A stretch of DNA of 42,392 nt from Flavobacterium sp. (GCF_027482425.1 NZ_JAIXWA010000052.1:1-42392); one strand, 5' to 3'. Positions 1 to 8,636 are shown, counted from the stretch's first letter. Program-made: numbers and translations. The notes: generated by a model not told the origin, from the letters alone.

Positions 1-233
1 AGGATCAATTAATTGCAAATATTGAGAAAGCCCTCGAGGAAATCCGTCCGTTTTTGAATTCCGATGGCGGCGACATAACCTTGGTGGCGGTGGAAGATGA
101 CAAACACGTGAAAGTCCGTTTTGAAGGCGCCTGCACGGGTTGTAGTGTCAATCAAATGACGCTCAAAGCGGGGGTGGAAACGACCATCAAACGCTATGCT
201 CCTCAAATTGAAACCGTAGAGAACGTTTCCTAA
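1..233 (+). CDS. NifU-like Fe-S scaffold protein, C-terminal domain (5' end missing)
   Basis: The reading frame is open from base 3 and ends at TAA 231-233; the start lies outside the window. The 76 visible residues form an almost complete NifU C-terminal domain (about 80 residues as a stand-alone protein). They include the SDGGD segment and the cluster-binding CTGC motif (CxxC), which in this family holds a transient Fe-S cluster at a dimer interface for transfer to apo-proteins. It is followed on the same strand by a ferredoxin-NADP+ reductase and a ferredoxin, which fits an Fe-S/electron-transfer neighbourhood. A GC-rich repeat element separates it from the reductase, so co-transcription is uncertain. 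A second, larger NifU protein is encoded at 37630-38523. Confidence 0.9.
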   Translation, partial: DQLIANIEKALEEIRPFLNSDGGDITLVAVEDDKHVKVRFEGACTGCSVNQMTLKAGVETTIKRYAPQIETVENVS

Positions 234-239
234 TGGATA

Positions 240-372
240 GGTTGGGGCGCGTCCCTCGAGGAAAACACGTGGTGTAACCATCGCGTAGGACAATCCTCGG
301 GGTCGGGCTTTTGGCACTCGCGTCCTAAAGGCGCGCTCAAACAAAGCCGCAATCCCTCGCGCAACCCCTGCC
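240..372 (-). repeat. GC-rich dispersed intergenic repeat, copy A
   Basis: This non-coding stretch shares ordered sequence blocks with a second element at about 32865-32965 in the opposite orientation. Read on the minus strand the blocks are GAGGGAT (358-352), AGCCCGACCCCG (309-298), CTACGCGATG (288-279) and a terminal CGCGCCCC (251-244). The same blocks occur in the same order in the other copy with different spacing. I infer a dispersed, non-autonomous repeat of the kind common between Flavobacteriaceae genes. The reading frames across it are not credible genes. Confidence 0.5.
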
Positions 373-445
373 ACCGATGACATTTATCATAGATTAGAAA
401 AGTACGGTTCGCGATTTTTGTACCGTATTTCAAACCCAAAACACG

Positions 446-1498
446 ATGATTACAACCGATATTCTCATTATAGGCGCGGGCCCCACCGGATTATTTGCGG
501 TATTTGAAGCGGGTTTGCTTCAAATGAAATGCCACTTGATCGATGCCTTACCCCAACCGGGCGGACAGTTGGCCGAACTCTATCCGAAGAAGCCCATTTT
601 TGATATTCCCGGATTTCCCGAGGTTATGGCCGGCGATTTGGTCAACAACTTGATGGAGCAAATCAAACAGTTTCAACCCGGATTTACCTTAGGAGAGACG
701 GCCGAAACCATCGATAAACTCGAAGACGGAACGTTTATCGTGACGACCAATAAAGGAAAAAAGCACCACGCCAAAGCGGTTGCGATTGCAGGCGGTTTAG
801 GGACGTTTGAACCCCGAAAACCCTTGATCGACAACATCGCTGCGTATGAAGAAAAAGGGGTGGAATATTTTGTAAAAGATCCCGAATTGTTCCGCGACAA
901 ACGCATTGTGATTGCAGGCGGTGGCGACTCGGCACTGGATTGGAGTATCTTCTTGTCTAATGTAGCCAGTGAAGTGACCTTGGTACACCGTCGTAACGAG
1001 TTTCGCGGCGCATTAGATTCGGTAGAAAAAGTACAAGAGCTCAAAAAATTGGGTAAAATTACCTTAATCACGCCCGCCGAAATTACCGCCATCGAAGGCA
1101 AAGGACATGTAGAGCGGTTAACGCTGGACTGCAATGGCATACAGCAAATTCTCGAGACCGACTATTTTATCCCGTTGTTTGGGTTAACTCCCAAGTTGGG
1201 CGCTATTGCCAATTGGGGCTTGGAAATCGAGAAAAACGCGATTAAAGTCAACAATGCCTTAGACTACCAAACGAATATTGAGGGGATTTATGCGATCGGC
1301 GATGTCAATACGTATCCAGGCAAATTAAAGCTCATTTTATGCGGTTTTCATGAAGCTACCTTGATGTGTCAAAGTGTCTACAATCGGTTAAATCCTGGCA
1401 AACGATACGTGTTGAAATACACTACCGTTTCGGGGGTCGACGGATTTGACGGTACGCGTAAAGAAGCCGAAAAAGCGGTGGTGAAATCTATTGAATAA
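446..1498 (+). CDS. Ferredoxin--NADP+ reductase (thioredoxin-reductase-like type)
   Basis: A 350-residue FAD/NAD(P)-binding flavoprotein that would pass electrons between NADPH and ferredoxin in the cytoplasm. The N-terminal dinucleotide fold has GAGPTG at residues 10-15. The second fold has GGGDSA at 158-163 for NADPH, and an AIGD signature for FAD lies at about 283-286. There is no CxxC redox pair as in true thioredoxin reductases, and length and order match the YumC-type reductases. The 2Fe-2S ferredoxin at 1847 is the obvious partner, but a small cassette (1515-1845) sits between them. ATG 446 puts the Rossmann motif at the usual distance from the N-terminus. Confidence 0.92.
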   Translation: MITTDILIIGAGPTGLFAVFEAGLLQMKCHLIDALPQPGGQLAELYPKKPIFDIPGFPEVMAGDLVNNLMEQIKQFQPGFTLGETAETIDKLEDGTFIVTTNKGKKHHAKAVAIAGGLGTFEPRKPLIDNIAAYEEKGVEYFVKDPELFRDKRIVIAGGGDSALDWSIFLSNVASEVTLVHRRNEFRGALDSVEKVQELKKLGKITLITPAEITAIEGKGHVERLTLDCNGIQQILETDYFIPLFGLTPKLGAIANWGLEIEKNAIKVNNALDYQTNIEGIYAIGDVNTYPGKLKLILCGFHEATLMCQSVYNRLNPGKRYVLKYTTVSGVDGFDGTRKEAEKAVVKSIE

Positions 1499-1514
1499 TT
1501 TCTATATTTAACCT

Positions 1515-1721
1515 ATGGAAAACATGAAAATGGATAGAAGTTGGGTTACCAAGTCTACTTTTAAAGAAGCAGACAATCATGTCAATTTTTATGATGATAA
1601 AACGCCGAGAGAGAGGCTTGAGGCAGCTTGTTACATTATAAAGCATGTTTTTCAAATTGACGAAAATTATAAAATGGATAAAACGATAACCTACGCAAGA
1701 AAACATGCCAAATCTGTTTAA
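1515..1721 (+). CDS. Small protein, probable partner of a nucleotidyltransferase
   Basis: A 68-residue charged protein with no signal peptide or membrane segment, 16 bases after the reductase stop. Its 3' end overlaps the following fragment (1705-1845) by 17 bases in another frame. From memory, short proteins with a similar WVTKSTFKEAD start and a K/R-rich C-terminus occur directly upstream of AbiEii/MNT-like nucleotidyltransferases in Bacteroidota. That would make this the surviving small partner of a toxin-antitoxin-like pair; this family link is recollection and has not been tested by search. Base composition is more A-rich than the flanking genes, which fits an acquired cassette. Confidence 0.55.
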   Translation: MENMKMDRSWVTKSTFKEADNHVNFYDDKTPRERLEAACYIIKHVFQIDENYKMDKTITYARKHAKSV

Positions 1722-1845
1722 TCCTGATTTGAATACTTTTAAAGTTCCTAATGTAGACTTGGAAGATTTAATTAAAAACAAAACAGCTTCAGGAAGATAT
1801 AAAGACTTAGCGGATATTGAACAATTAAAGAAGAAAAAGGAATAA
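1705..1845 (+). pseudogene. Nucleotidyltransferase remnant (C-terminal tail only)
   Basis: An open frame of 46 codons from ATG 1705 to TAA 1843-1845 encodes a short protein ending with VDLEDLIKNKTASGRYKDLA and a Lys-rich tail. The DLIxNKxASGRxKDLADIE pattern resembles the end of MNT/AbiEii-type nucleotidyltransferases, which are about 150-250 residues long and carry a GS...DxD active site. None of the catalytic part is present. I infer that an internal deletion fused the first few codons to the last ~40. It could still be translated because it overlaps the upstream small gene, but it cannot be an active enzyme. Confidence 0.6.
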
Positions 1846-1846
1846 A

Positions 1847-2179
1847 ATGCCTCAAGACATTACCATAAAAATCATTGATCGTGATGGAATACCTCACGAA
1901 GTACAAGCCCCCACCGATATGAACATGAATCTCATGGAGTTGGTAAGGGCGTATGAATTGGCCCCCGAGGGAACGATTGGCGTTTGTGGCGGGATGGCCA
2001 TGTGTGCGTCTTGTCAGTGTTATGTCTTGAACGACATAGCATTACCCGAAAAAAATCCCGATGAAGAGGCCATGTTGTGGGAAGCCTACAACGTCAAAGA
2101 CAACAGCCGATTGGGGTGTCAAATTCACATCACTCCCGAAATTGACAGTTTGGCTATTGAATTAGCCCCTTATGCTTAA
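1847..2179 (+). CDS. 2Fe-2S ferredoxin (adrenodoxin type)
   Basis: A 110-residue soluble electron carrier. Four cysteines fit the Cx5Cx2C...C pattern of vertebrate/bacterial-type ferredoxins: C47, C53, C56 and C91. An extra cysteine lies at 58. The acidic surface around the cluster is typical of proteins that dock on ferredoxin reductases. The ATG starts one base after the stop of the nucleotidyltransferase remnant, and the reductase at 446 is its likely electron donor. The last four bases overlap the end of the convergent lipoprotein gene. Confidence 0.93.
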   Translation: MPQDITIKIIDRDGIPHEVQAPTDMNMNLMELVRAYELAPEGTIGVCGGMAMCASCQCYVLNDIALPEKNPDEEAMLWEAYNVKDNSRLGCQIHITPEIDSLAIELAPYA

Positions 2180-2898
2180 GGCTGAAGTCCAAGTTTAGGC
2201 AAAACTACGGGTAACAATCGCTCTACAAATCGTGTATAGGCTAAGGTGGAAGGATGTAGGCCATCTTGCGCGACCAAAGCCGGTTGCTGCAACCCGAGTT
2301 GGGTGATATCGGTAATATATACAAAACTTATTTGTTGGCTCGCACAATAATCGGAGGCAAACTGGTTGTAGGTTTGCAGTGCCGCCGAAATCGAAGTATT
2401 CCCGTTCCCAAAAGGGGTAAACGCATAATCGGGAATGGAGAGAACCACCACTTTATTTCGATCGCCTCCTGCTTTTTCAATCGCTTTTTGAACCAGTTCG
2501 GGAAAATCATTTGCATAAAAACTAAACGGCATGTTTTGGTATTGGTTATTCACCCCAATCAAAAGGGTAACCAAGTCAAACGTATTGGGCGGATTGGTTT
2601 GATTGATGGCATTTTTGAGTTGCGGTGTGGTCCAACCTGTTTGGGCAATAATTTGTACTTCCGACAGGCCGTTGCCGCGTCGAACATTGATGCTATCGCG
2701 AAGTTGCGTCGGGAAATTGCAGGTGCTACAAACCGATTCGCCTTTGGTGTAACTATCGCCCAACGCCAGAATTTTGAGCACACGCGTATCGGGCGGTGTG
2801 TTCACCTCTTTCTCGGAAGAACAGCTCACCAATATAAGCAGTAAGCCTACGAAACTCCATCTACCCCATAGTTTCATGAGCTGTAATTTTAAACGCAA
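2176..2898 (-). CDS. SGNH/GDSL-type esterase lipoprotein
   Basis: A 240-residue predicted lipoprotein with a hydrophobic leader and lipobox LVSC (C26). An alternative ATG at 2877 gives a more compact 19-residue leader and avoids the 10-base overlap with the upstream gene. SGNH hydrolase blocks are clear: GDSYT with nucleophile S49, GVNN at 115-118, and DGLHP with D212 and H215. The family hydrolyses ester bonds in lipids, polysaccharides or small esters; the substrate cannot be told. Probably co-transcribed with the DUF3050 gene just upstream. The extra cysteines at 57 and 60 may form a disulphide outside the cytoplasm. Confidence 0.88.
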   Translation of the reverse strand: MRLKLQLMKLWGRWSFVGLLLILVSCSSEKEVNTPPDTRVLKILALGDSYTKGESVCSTCNFPTQLRDSINVRRGNGLSEVQIIAQTGWTTPQLKNAINQTNPPNTFDLVTLLIGVNNQYQNMPFSFYANDFPELVQKAIEKAGGDRNKVVVLSIPDYAFTPFGNGNTSISAALQTYNQFASDYCASQQISFVYITDITQLGLQQPALVAQDGLHPSTLAYTRFVERLLPVVLPKLGLQP

Positions 2899-3671
2899 CT
2901 TGCCTTTTCTGTCACCATCGCTTCAATCGCATCCCATAAACCAATACGTTTTTCCAAGGCTTGTTGGGAAACTTCGAGCACTTCATTCCATTTGGTTGTG
3001 CTGTCTCCACAAAGTTCTGTAATCATTTGCATCGCCATCGGACCGTGCTCATCGCCATCCAATTCGATATGACGTTCAAAGTAATAAATCAGCTTAGACA
3101 AATCGGTTTGCGGGAAATTTTGCTGGAAGTTCTTTAAAATCTCGGTAAACATCGTCGGAATCAAATCCTCTCTCCCAAACGTAAAGGCCGCTGCAATTTT
3201 ATGCGCCTTCCCTTCTTCAATGACCCGAAAGGTAAAGTCTAAAAATGCGCGCACATTCGGATGCACTTCCGCATGTTTAATGGAAACAAATATGTTTTGT
3301 GTTTTTTGAATATCCTCCAAAAACCATTGTACCGCCAACGTATTGGCTCCACATTGGTTCATAGCTTCCAAATACATCTCAAAATGACTTTGCCGTTTTC
3401 CATCCATCGCAAGGTCTGTTTCTTCCGCCACAACAATTTCATTAATTAAATAGCGTACTTCTGGATTGCCTACAGGTAACCATGGCGTTGTGGTACAGGT
3501 AAGTTGCTGTTGTAACGCTTTTAACAACGACATAAAATCCCAAACCGCATACACATGGTGTTCTAAGAAACAGTGCAAATCGTCAAGGGTTTTAATTTTA
3601 TCGTATAAAGGATGCTGTAACAATCGGTCTTTCAACGGCTGAAGGACACCGTTTATGTCTGAAATTTGCAT
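2889..3671 (-). CDS. DUF3050 domain protein, heme-oxygenase-like fold
   Basis: A 260-residue soluble protein matching the DUF3050 family over its whole length. Function is not established. Conserved acidic/His clusters are visible: E37-H38-H39 in an early helix, E83-E84 in the middle, and H201xxxD205xxxH209 in a late helix (segment ERHIELDGDEHG). This arrangement resembles the ligand set of heme-oxygenase-like diiron oxidases, so a metal-dependent oxidase is a reasonable inference. The downstream lipoprotein gene overlaps its 3' end by 10 bases. A terminator-like hairpin sits in its 5' leader (3691-3720). Confidence 0.85.
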   Translation of the reverse strand: MQISDINGVLQPLKDRLLQHPLYDKIKTLDDLHCFLEHHVYAVWDFMSLLKALQQQLTCTTTPWLPVGNPEVRYLINEIVVAEETDLAMDGKRQSHFEMYLEAMNQCGANTLAVQWFLEDIQKTQNIFVSIKHAEVHPNVRAFLDFTFRVIEEGKAHKIAAAFTFGREDLIPTMFTEILKNFQQNFPQTDLSKLIYYFERHIELDGDEHGPMAMQMITELCGDSTTKWNEVLEVSQQALEKRIGLWDAIEAMVTEKASCV

Positions 3672-3682
3672 AGTATTTTTTT

Positions 3683-3720
3683 GTAAAAATAAAAATGCTT
3701 CTCATAATCGAGAAGTATTT
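3683..3720 (-). promoter_or_regulatory. Terminator-like hairpin in the DUF3050 leader
   Basis: Bases 3693-3703 and 3710-3720 form an 11-bp stem with one G-T wobble and a 6-base loop. On the minus strand the stem is followed by a T-rich run (3692-3683) just before the DUF3050 start at 3671. It could attenuate that gene, or act as a weak terminator for plus-strand transcripts. No plus-strand gene is present to its left. Confidence 0.35.
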
Positions 3721-3898
3721 TATATCAATTTTATTTATTGTTTGATTTTTTTTGAAAGGTAATTTCAACTATTTAGCGATTCGTTTCAAAAATTAGGCAT
3801 AAATACAGAATTTTCCCTAAACATGAGATGTTAATTTTATTTTAAAACACAACATTATTACTTCTTAATTGTATTTTTAGCAAACTAAACTCACAAAC

Positions 3899-6424
3899 AT
3901 GAATAACAAATTTTTAAAGATTTTTGTATTGTTTTTACTTTTTTTCAATGTCAAATCGTACGCCCAGAAAAAAGATAAAAATAGTCCCCCAGTAACGCAA
4001 GAAGCCAAGAAACCAGAGGGTAAAAAAGAACCAAAGCCCTACAAAAAAGTAATCGATTCTACCGCCATCACTCAAAAAGGCTTGATTGATGTGCATAAAG
4101 TTGCTGACAAATACTTGTTTGAAATTCCAAATTCCCTTATCGGAAAAGAAATTATGACCACCACACGATATTCTAAAACGCCTGCTGGAGGTGGAATTTT
4201 TGGAGGGGAAGAAGTAAATCGCCAGGTAGTTCGTTTTGAAAAAGGGTTAAACAACACGATTATTTTGCGCTCCATCACCTATGTGATCATGGCCAAAGAG
4301 GAAGATAAACCCATCACCCAATCGGTGAGAAACTCCAGCGCCGATCCTATTATTGGAATTTATGATATTTTAGCCTATAAAAAAGACGAAGCAGGCAAAG
4401 AAAATGTATCCAGTGTTATTGACATGACACCCACTTTTGAAGCCGATGTGCAAACCTTTTCCTTGGATCCGATCAAAAAACAATTGTTAAGCATCCAAGC
4501 GTTTCAAAAAGATAAATCGTTCATTCAATATGTAAAAAGTTTTCCCATAAACACCGAAATCAGAACGACGAAAACATTTACCACCGTAGCACCTCAAATT
4601 TCAAGAACACCCACTCCCAAAATAGGGGTTGATTTGCCTGCAGGTCTCGATGCCGGCGTGGTGACTATGGAATTGAATACTTCTTTTATCTTATTGCCCG
4701 AAAAACCAATGCGCAAGCGTACTTTTGATAAACGGGTAGGGTATTTTGCCAACCGATACAGTGTTTTTGAAGAAGAATCGCATAAAGCCGACACCGATAT
4801 TTTTGCGGTTCGCTGGCGGTTGGAACCCAAAAATGAGGAAGACGCACAAAAACAAAAGCGAGGCGAGTTGATCGAACCCTTAAAGCCTATTGTCTATTAC
4901 ATTGACCCAGCCACACCCGAAAAGTGGAAACCATTCATCAAACAAGGAATTGACGATTGGCAAGTCGCCTTTGAAGGCGCTGGGTGGAAGAATGCCATTC
5001 GTGGAGAATATTGGCCTGAAAACGATCCAACCATGAGTTTAGAAGACGCACGGTTTTCGGTATTGCGCTATTTTGCTGCCGACATTCAAAATGCGTATGG
5101 CCCCAACGTTCACGACCCGAGAACCGGGGAAATTATGGAAAGTCATATCGGCTGGTACCATAACATTATGAGTTTATTACGCGATTGGTATCTAATTCAA
5201 ACCGCTGCTGTCGACCCGAAAGCACGAAATAAAAAATTTGACGATCAGTTAATGGGTGAACTCATTCGTTTTGTGGCCGCTCACGAAGTGGGACATACCT
5301 TGGGATTACGGCACAATATGGGGGCGAGTAATGCTACTCCCGTTGAAATGTTGAGAGATCCCGAATACCAAAAGAAAAATGGGCACACCTCTTCCATTAT
5401 GGATTATGCTCGATTTAATTATGTAGCGCAACCGGGCGATGGGGTCACCGATCTATTCCCGCGAATTGGGGATTATGACAAATGGGCGATCAAATGGGGG
5501 TATTCCTATTTTCCAGATGCGAAATCCGAGGATGAAGAGAAAGTATTACTCAATGAAATGACCAAAGAAGCCTACAAAAATCGCCGACTTTGGTTTGGAA
5601 CCGAAAGCAGTCCTTTTGACCCGCGTTATCAAACAGAGGATTTAGGCGATAATGCTATGAAAGCTTCCGAATATGGGATTAAAAATCTAAAATTTATTCT
5701 ACCCAATCTCATCGAATGGAGTAAAGAAAAAGGGGAAGATTATTCTGAATTAGAAGACATGTATACAGCTTTAGTGGGTCAATTTAGACGTTATATGGGC
5801 CATGTCACCAAAAATGTGGGCGGAATTTATGAAACGCCAAAGACCTATGACATGCAAGGCAACGAATACGAAACCGTGCCGTCAAGTATTCAAAATGAAG
5901 CAGTCGCCTTTTTGAATAAACAATTATTTAAAACACCCACTTGGTTGTTGGACCAAAATATCTTGGCAAAAATTTATCCCGATAAAGGCGTCGAACTCAT
6001 CCGTGGAATACAAGAGGGAACCCTTTCCAGTGTATTGTCGTTGGATCGCATGGCACGTTTGATGGAAACCGCTTCGTTAGGGAAAGAAAATTATTCGGTA
6101 GATGAACTGATGAGCGATTTAAAAAGCGGAATTTTCTCGGAACTAAAATCCAATACCCCAATTGATGTCTACCGAAGAAATTTGCAAAAAGGGTTTGTTT
6201 CTAAATTGATTGATGCCATCAAATTAGATAGAAGCGCTGTGGCCAATTTTAACGGAAGACGAATTATAATTGTCGATACCGATTTGCCCTCCATTGCTCG
6301 CGGCCATTTAATAGAGTTAAAAAATCAATTGAAAGTCGCCAATGCCACCACAACTGATCGTTTAAGTAAATTTCATATCGCTGATTTAATCGCCAGAATT
6401 GATCAAGCGTTGAATCCAAATTAA
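3899..6424 (+). CDS. Secreted zinc-dependent metalloprotease (DUF5117/DUF5118 type)
   Basis: An 841-residue protein with a cleavable signal peptide (hydrophobic residues about 5-20, cleavage after SYA-Q). The N-terminal half matches the DUF5118/DUF5117 modules of Bacteroidota metalloproteases. The catalytic zinc motif HEVGHTLGLRH lies at 462-472, with H462, E463, H466 and H472. A following SIMDYAR segment supplies the Met-turn of metzincin-like folds. It probably acts in the periplasm or outside the cell; the substrate is unknown. It is transcribed alone, with 227 bases of AT-rich DNA before it and a strong bidirectional terminator after it. Confidence 0.92.
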   Translation: MNNKFLKIFVLFLLFFNVKSYAQKKDKNSPPVTQEAKKPEGKKEPKPYKKVIDSTAITQKGLIDVHKVADKYLFEIPNSLIGKEIMTTTRYSKTPAGGGIFGGEEVNRQVVRFEKGLNNTIILRSITYVIMAKEEDKPITQSVRNSSADPIIGIYDILAYKKDEAGKENVSSVIDMTPTFEADVQTFSLDPIKKQLLSIQAFQKDKSFIQYVKSFPINTEIRTTKTFTTVAPQISRTPTPKIGVDLPAGLDAGVVTMELNTSFILLPEKPMRKRTFDKRVGYFANRYSVFEEESHKADTDIFAVRWRLEPKNEEDAQKQKRGELIEPLKPIVYYIDPATPEKWKPFIKQGIDDWQVAFEGAGWKNAIRGEYWPENDPTMSLEDARFSVLRYFAADIQNAYGPNVHDPRTGEIMESHIGWYHNIMSLLRDWYLIQTAAVDPKARNKKFDDQLMGELIRFVAAHEVGHTLGLRHNMGASNATPVEMLRDPEYQKKNGHTSSIMDYARFNYVAQPGDGVTDLFPRIGDYDKWAIKWGYSYFPDAKSEDEEKVLLNEMTKEAYKNRRLWFGTESSPFDPRYQTEDLGDNAMKASEYGIKNLKFILPNLIEWSKEKGEDYSELEDMYTALVGQFRRYMGHVTKNVGGIYETPKTYDMQGNEYETVPSSIQNEAVAFLNKQLFKTPTWLLDQNILAKIYPDKGVELIRGIQEGTLSSVLSLDRMARLMETASLGKENYSVDELMSDLKSGIFSELKSNTPIDVYRRNLQKGFVSKLIDAIKLDRSAVANFNGRRIIIVDTDLPSIARGHLIELKNQLKVANATTTDRLSKFHIADLIARIDQALNPN

Positions 6425-6443
6425 TAAAGGAATAGCCCAAAAA

Positions 6444-6475
6444 AAATGCTTCACTACATGTGAAGCATTTTTTTT
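6444..6475. terminator. Bidirectional intrinsic terminator
   Basis: A perfect 11-bp stem (6444-6454 with 6460-6470) and TACAT loop are flanked by A-rich and T-rich runs on either side. It lies between convergent genes, the metalloprotease ending at 6424 and the acyl-CoA dehydrogenase ending at 6494, and can serve both. Confidence 0.85.
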
Positions 6476-6493
6476 ATGTAAGTATTTGGTTTT

Positions 6494-7672
6494 TTATTTA
6501 AATGCGGGTATTCCCGTGATATCAGCACCTGTGATTAATAAGTGGATATCATGAGTTCCTTCGTAGGTAATCACCGATTCTAAATTCATACTGTGACGCA
6601 TGATCGAATATTCTCCTGTGATTCCCATACCGCCTAAAATTTGACGGGCCTCACGCGCAATATTGATCGCCATATCCACATTATTTCTTTTGGCCATGGA
6701 GATTTGCGCTGTAGTCGCTTTTCCTTCATTTCTCAAAACACCTAAACGCCAGGTTAATAATTGCGCTTTCGTGATTTCCGTAATCATTTCGGCTAATTTT
6801 TTCTGTTGCAATTGATAGGCTGCAATCGGTTTGTCAAACTGAATACGCTCTTTTGCATAACGTAAGGCGGTGTCATAACAGTCCATCGCAGCGCCAATCG
6901 CTCCCCAAGCAATACCATAACGCGCCGAATCCAAGCACCCTAGCGGTGCACCCAATCCGGATTTGTTGGGTAATAAATTTTCTTTGGGAACTTTTACATT
7001 ATCAAAAATCAATTCTCCCGTTGCCGAAGCGCGTAACGACCATTTGTTGTGTGTTTCGGGAGTAGAAAACCCTTCCATACCGCGTTCTACGATTAACCCG
7101 TGAATGCGACCTTCTTCATTTTTCGCCCAAACCACTGCGATATCCGCAAACGGCGCATTCGAAATCCACATCTTGGCTCCATTCAACAAATAATGGTCAC
7201 CCATATCTTTGAAGTTGGTTACCATTCCGCCGGGATTCGACCCAAAATCGGGTTCGGTCAATCCAAAACAACCCATCATTTCACCCGTCGCCAATTTGGG
7301 AAGGTACTTCATGCGTTGTGCTTCATTTCCGTATTTCCAAATAGGATACATTACCAAAGACGATTGCACCGATGAGGTAGAACGAACCCCCGAATCCCCA
7401 CGCTCAATCTCTTGCATAATCAAACCATACGAAATTTGATCCAATCCCGCGCCGCCATATTCGACGGGAATATATGGGCCAAAACCACCAATTTCCCCCA
7501 AACCTTTGATAATTTGTGTGGGGAATTCGGCACGTTGCGCGTAGTCCTCAATGATCGGAGAAACTTCGCGTTTTACCCAAGCACGGGCCGCCTCACGCAC
7601 CAATTTATGTTCGTCTGTCAATAAATCATCCAACAAATAGTAGTCGGGAGCTTGAAATAAGTCTGGTTTCAT
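6494..7672 (-). CDS. Acyl-CoA dehydrogenase, glutaryl-CoA dehydrogenase type
   Basis: A 392-residue FAD enzyme of the acyl-CoA dehydrogenase family. The substrate-side segment IERGDSGVRSTSSVQ and the C-terminal TYEGTHDIH are characteristic of glutaryl-CoA dehydrogenases. The Glu of YEGTHD (E371) is the expected catalytic base. The FAD-loop segment TEPDFGSNP is also present. It would oxidise, and probably decarboxylate, glutaryl-CoA to crotonyl-CoA in lysine/tryptophan breakdown, passing electrons to ETF. It is monocistronic. A minus-strand -7 box TAAATTTG (7737-7730) and a small leader hairpin (GACGG/CCGTC, 7689-7703) precede the start. Confidence 0.92.
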   Translation of the reverse strand: MKPDLFQAPDYYLLDDLLTDEHKLVREAARAWVKREVSPIIEDYAQRAEFPTQIIKGLGEIGGFGPYIPVEYGGAGLDQISYGLIMQEIERGDSGVRSTSSVQSSLVMYPIWKYGNEAQRMKYLPKLATGEMMGCFGLTEPDFGSNPGGMVTNFKDMGDHYLLNGAKMWISNAPFADIAVVWAKNEEGRIHGLIVERGMEGFSTPETHNKWSLRASATGELIFDNVKVPKENLLPNKSGLGAPLGCLDSARYGIAWGAIGAAMDCYDTALRYAKERIQFDKPIAAYQLQQKKLAEMITEITKAQLLTWRLGVLRNEGKATTAQISMAKRNNVDMAINIAREARQILGGMGITGEYSIMRHSMNLESVITYEGTHDIHLLITGADITGIPAFK

Positions 7673-7729
7673 GTGTTTGTTTGTTGTTGACGGACTTACC
7701 GTCGGATTGTTATTTTACGAAAACGTTTG

Positions 7730-7737
7730 CAAATTTA
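7730..7737 (-). promoter_or_regulatory. Bacteroidota -7 box for the acyl-CoA dehydrogenase gene
   Basis: TAAATTTG on the minus strand matches TAnnTTTG and is followed by CA, a common extension in this phylum. It lies 57 bases upstream of the start. No well-spaced -33 TTG was seen. Confidence 0.4.
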
Positions 7738-7814
7738 ACAAAACGTCTTTCAGAATAAAACGAACAACTGTTATTTTTTATGGAATAATACGAATTGTTA
7801 AAATCGAAATCTTG

Positions 7815-8546
7815 TTAGGGTTTTGAAGGTGATTTGCCTTGTTGTGCATAAAATGCTTCACGTTTTAGCAGAAAAAATTCCGTCAATTCCAAACCATTCT
7901 CCCGAGCCAACAGGGTTTGCAGTTGGGGATCTTCCATGCAAAACTTTAAAAAAGGTGCTTTTTCCTCGGGTTGCAAGCGTAGGGTAGTTGTCCAATAGTC
8001 TTCTGTAAAATGACGATCAATAAATTGATCGAGGGATTCTCCGTTGGCCGTGGGTTCTTGTTTTTTCTTTTTAAAAAGCTTCCCAAGTCCTTTAAACAAC
8101 GATACAAAATTCACTCCATACGGCATAGATCCATCATACACTCCTGTGTACAAGCGCATCTCTTCTTTTTTAATTTCAGCCAACCGTTGTTCGCCAGGAC
8201 TGATACTTACTTTAACATTGCTTAGATTATCGACGGCAACTTCATCCAATTGAATGGCTTTGGGGGTAAGTTCAATATCGTAGAGCCAAACGGTTTCACT
8301 CACAATAGTGATTTTTTTAATTTCAAAATCAGGGTGTACAATATAAAGTACATCATTTAACGCCACGTCAATGGAAAACGAACCGTCGGGAGCTGACGTC
8401 ACATGTTTTTGGGTTCGGGCATTAGCAATATCAGCTTTTGCAATCCACATTTCTTGCGCGCGTAAGGTGCCCTGAATGCGAAAATTCTGACCAATGACAT
8501 CGGTTAAAGGAAAGAGAAGGAAAAAGAAACCGAGAACCGTTTTCAT
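7815..8546 (-). CDS. Secreted protein with carboxypeptidase-regulatory-like domain
   Basis: A 243-residue protein with an N-terminal signal peptide (cleavage probably after the VIG-Q region near residue 19). Residues about 20-100 have the beta-sandwich pattern of CarboxypepD_reg-like domains: an FRIQGTLR start, then DGSFSIDV and a VHPDFEIKKI strand. These domains are also found at the N-terminus of TonB-dependent receptors. The C-terminal half is charged and helical and not recognised. Orientation and spacing suggest it is transcribed separately from the acyl-CoA dehydrogenase downstream. It probably sits in the periplasm or outer membrane; no specific function can be named. Confidence 0.8.
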   Translation of the reverse strand: MKTVLGFFFLLFPLTDVIGQNFRIQGTLRAQEMWIAKADIANARTQKHVTSAPDGSFSIDVALNDVLYIVHPDFEIKKITIVSETVWLYDIELTPKAIQLDEVAVDNLSNVKVSISPGEQRLAEIKKEEMRLYTGVYDGSMPYGVNFVSLFKGLGKLFKKKKQEPTANGESLDQFIDRHFTEDYWTTTLRLQPEEKAPFLKFCMEDPQLQTLLARENGLELTEFFLLKREAFYAQQGKSPSKP

Positions 8547-8636
8547 AGGTGAATTATTAGTAATAACGAAGGTACAAATTCCCTATGTGCGCGTGTTCCA
8601 AATTTTTGTTAATTCTAGCGTATGCTTATTATCGCC

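Noticed and set aside
9..383. 124-codon minus-strand open frame at the left edge
   Set aside because: It lies opposite the NifU gene and the GC-rich repeat; the plus-strand NifU frame carries the conserved CTGC motif.
2266..2844. 192-codon plus-strand open frame
   Set aside because: It is antisense to the SGNH lipoprotein, whose GDS, GVNN and DGLH motifs fix the real frame.
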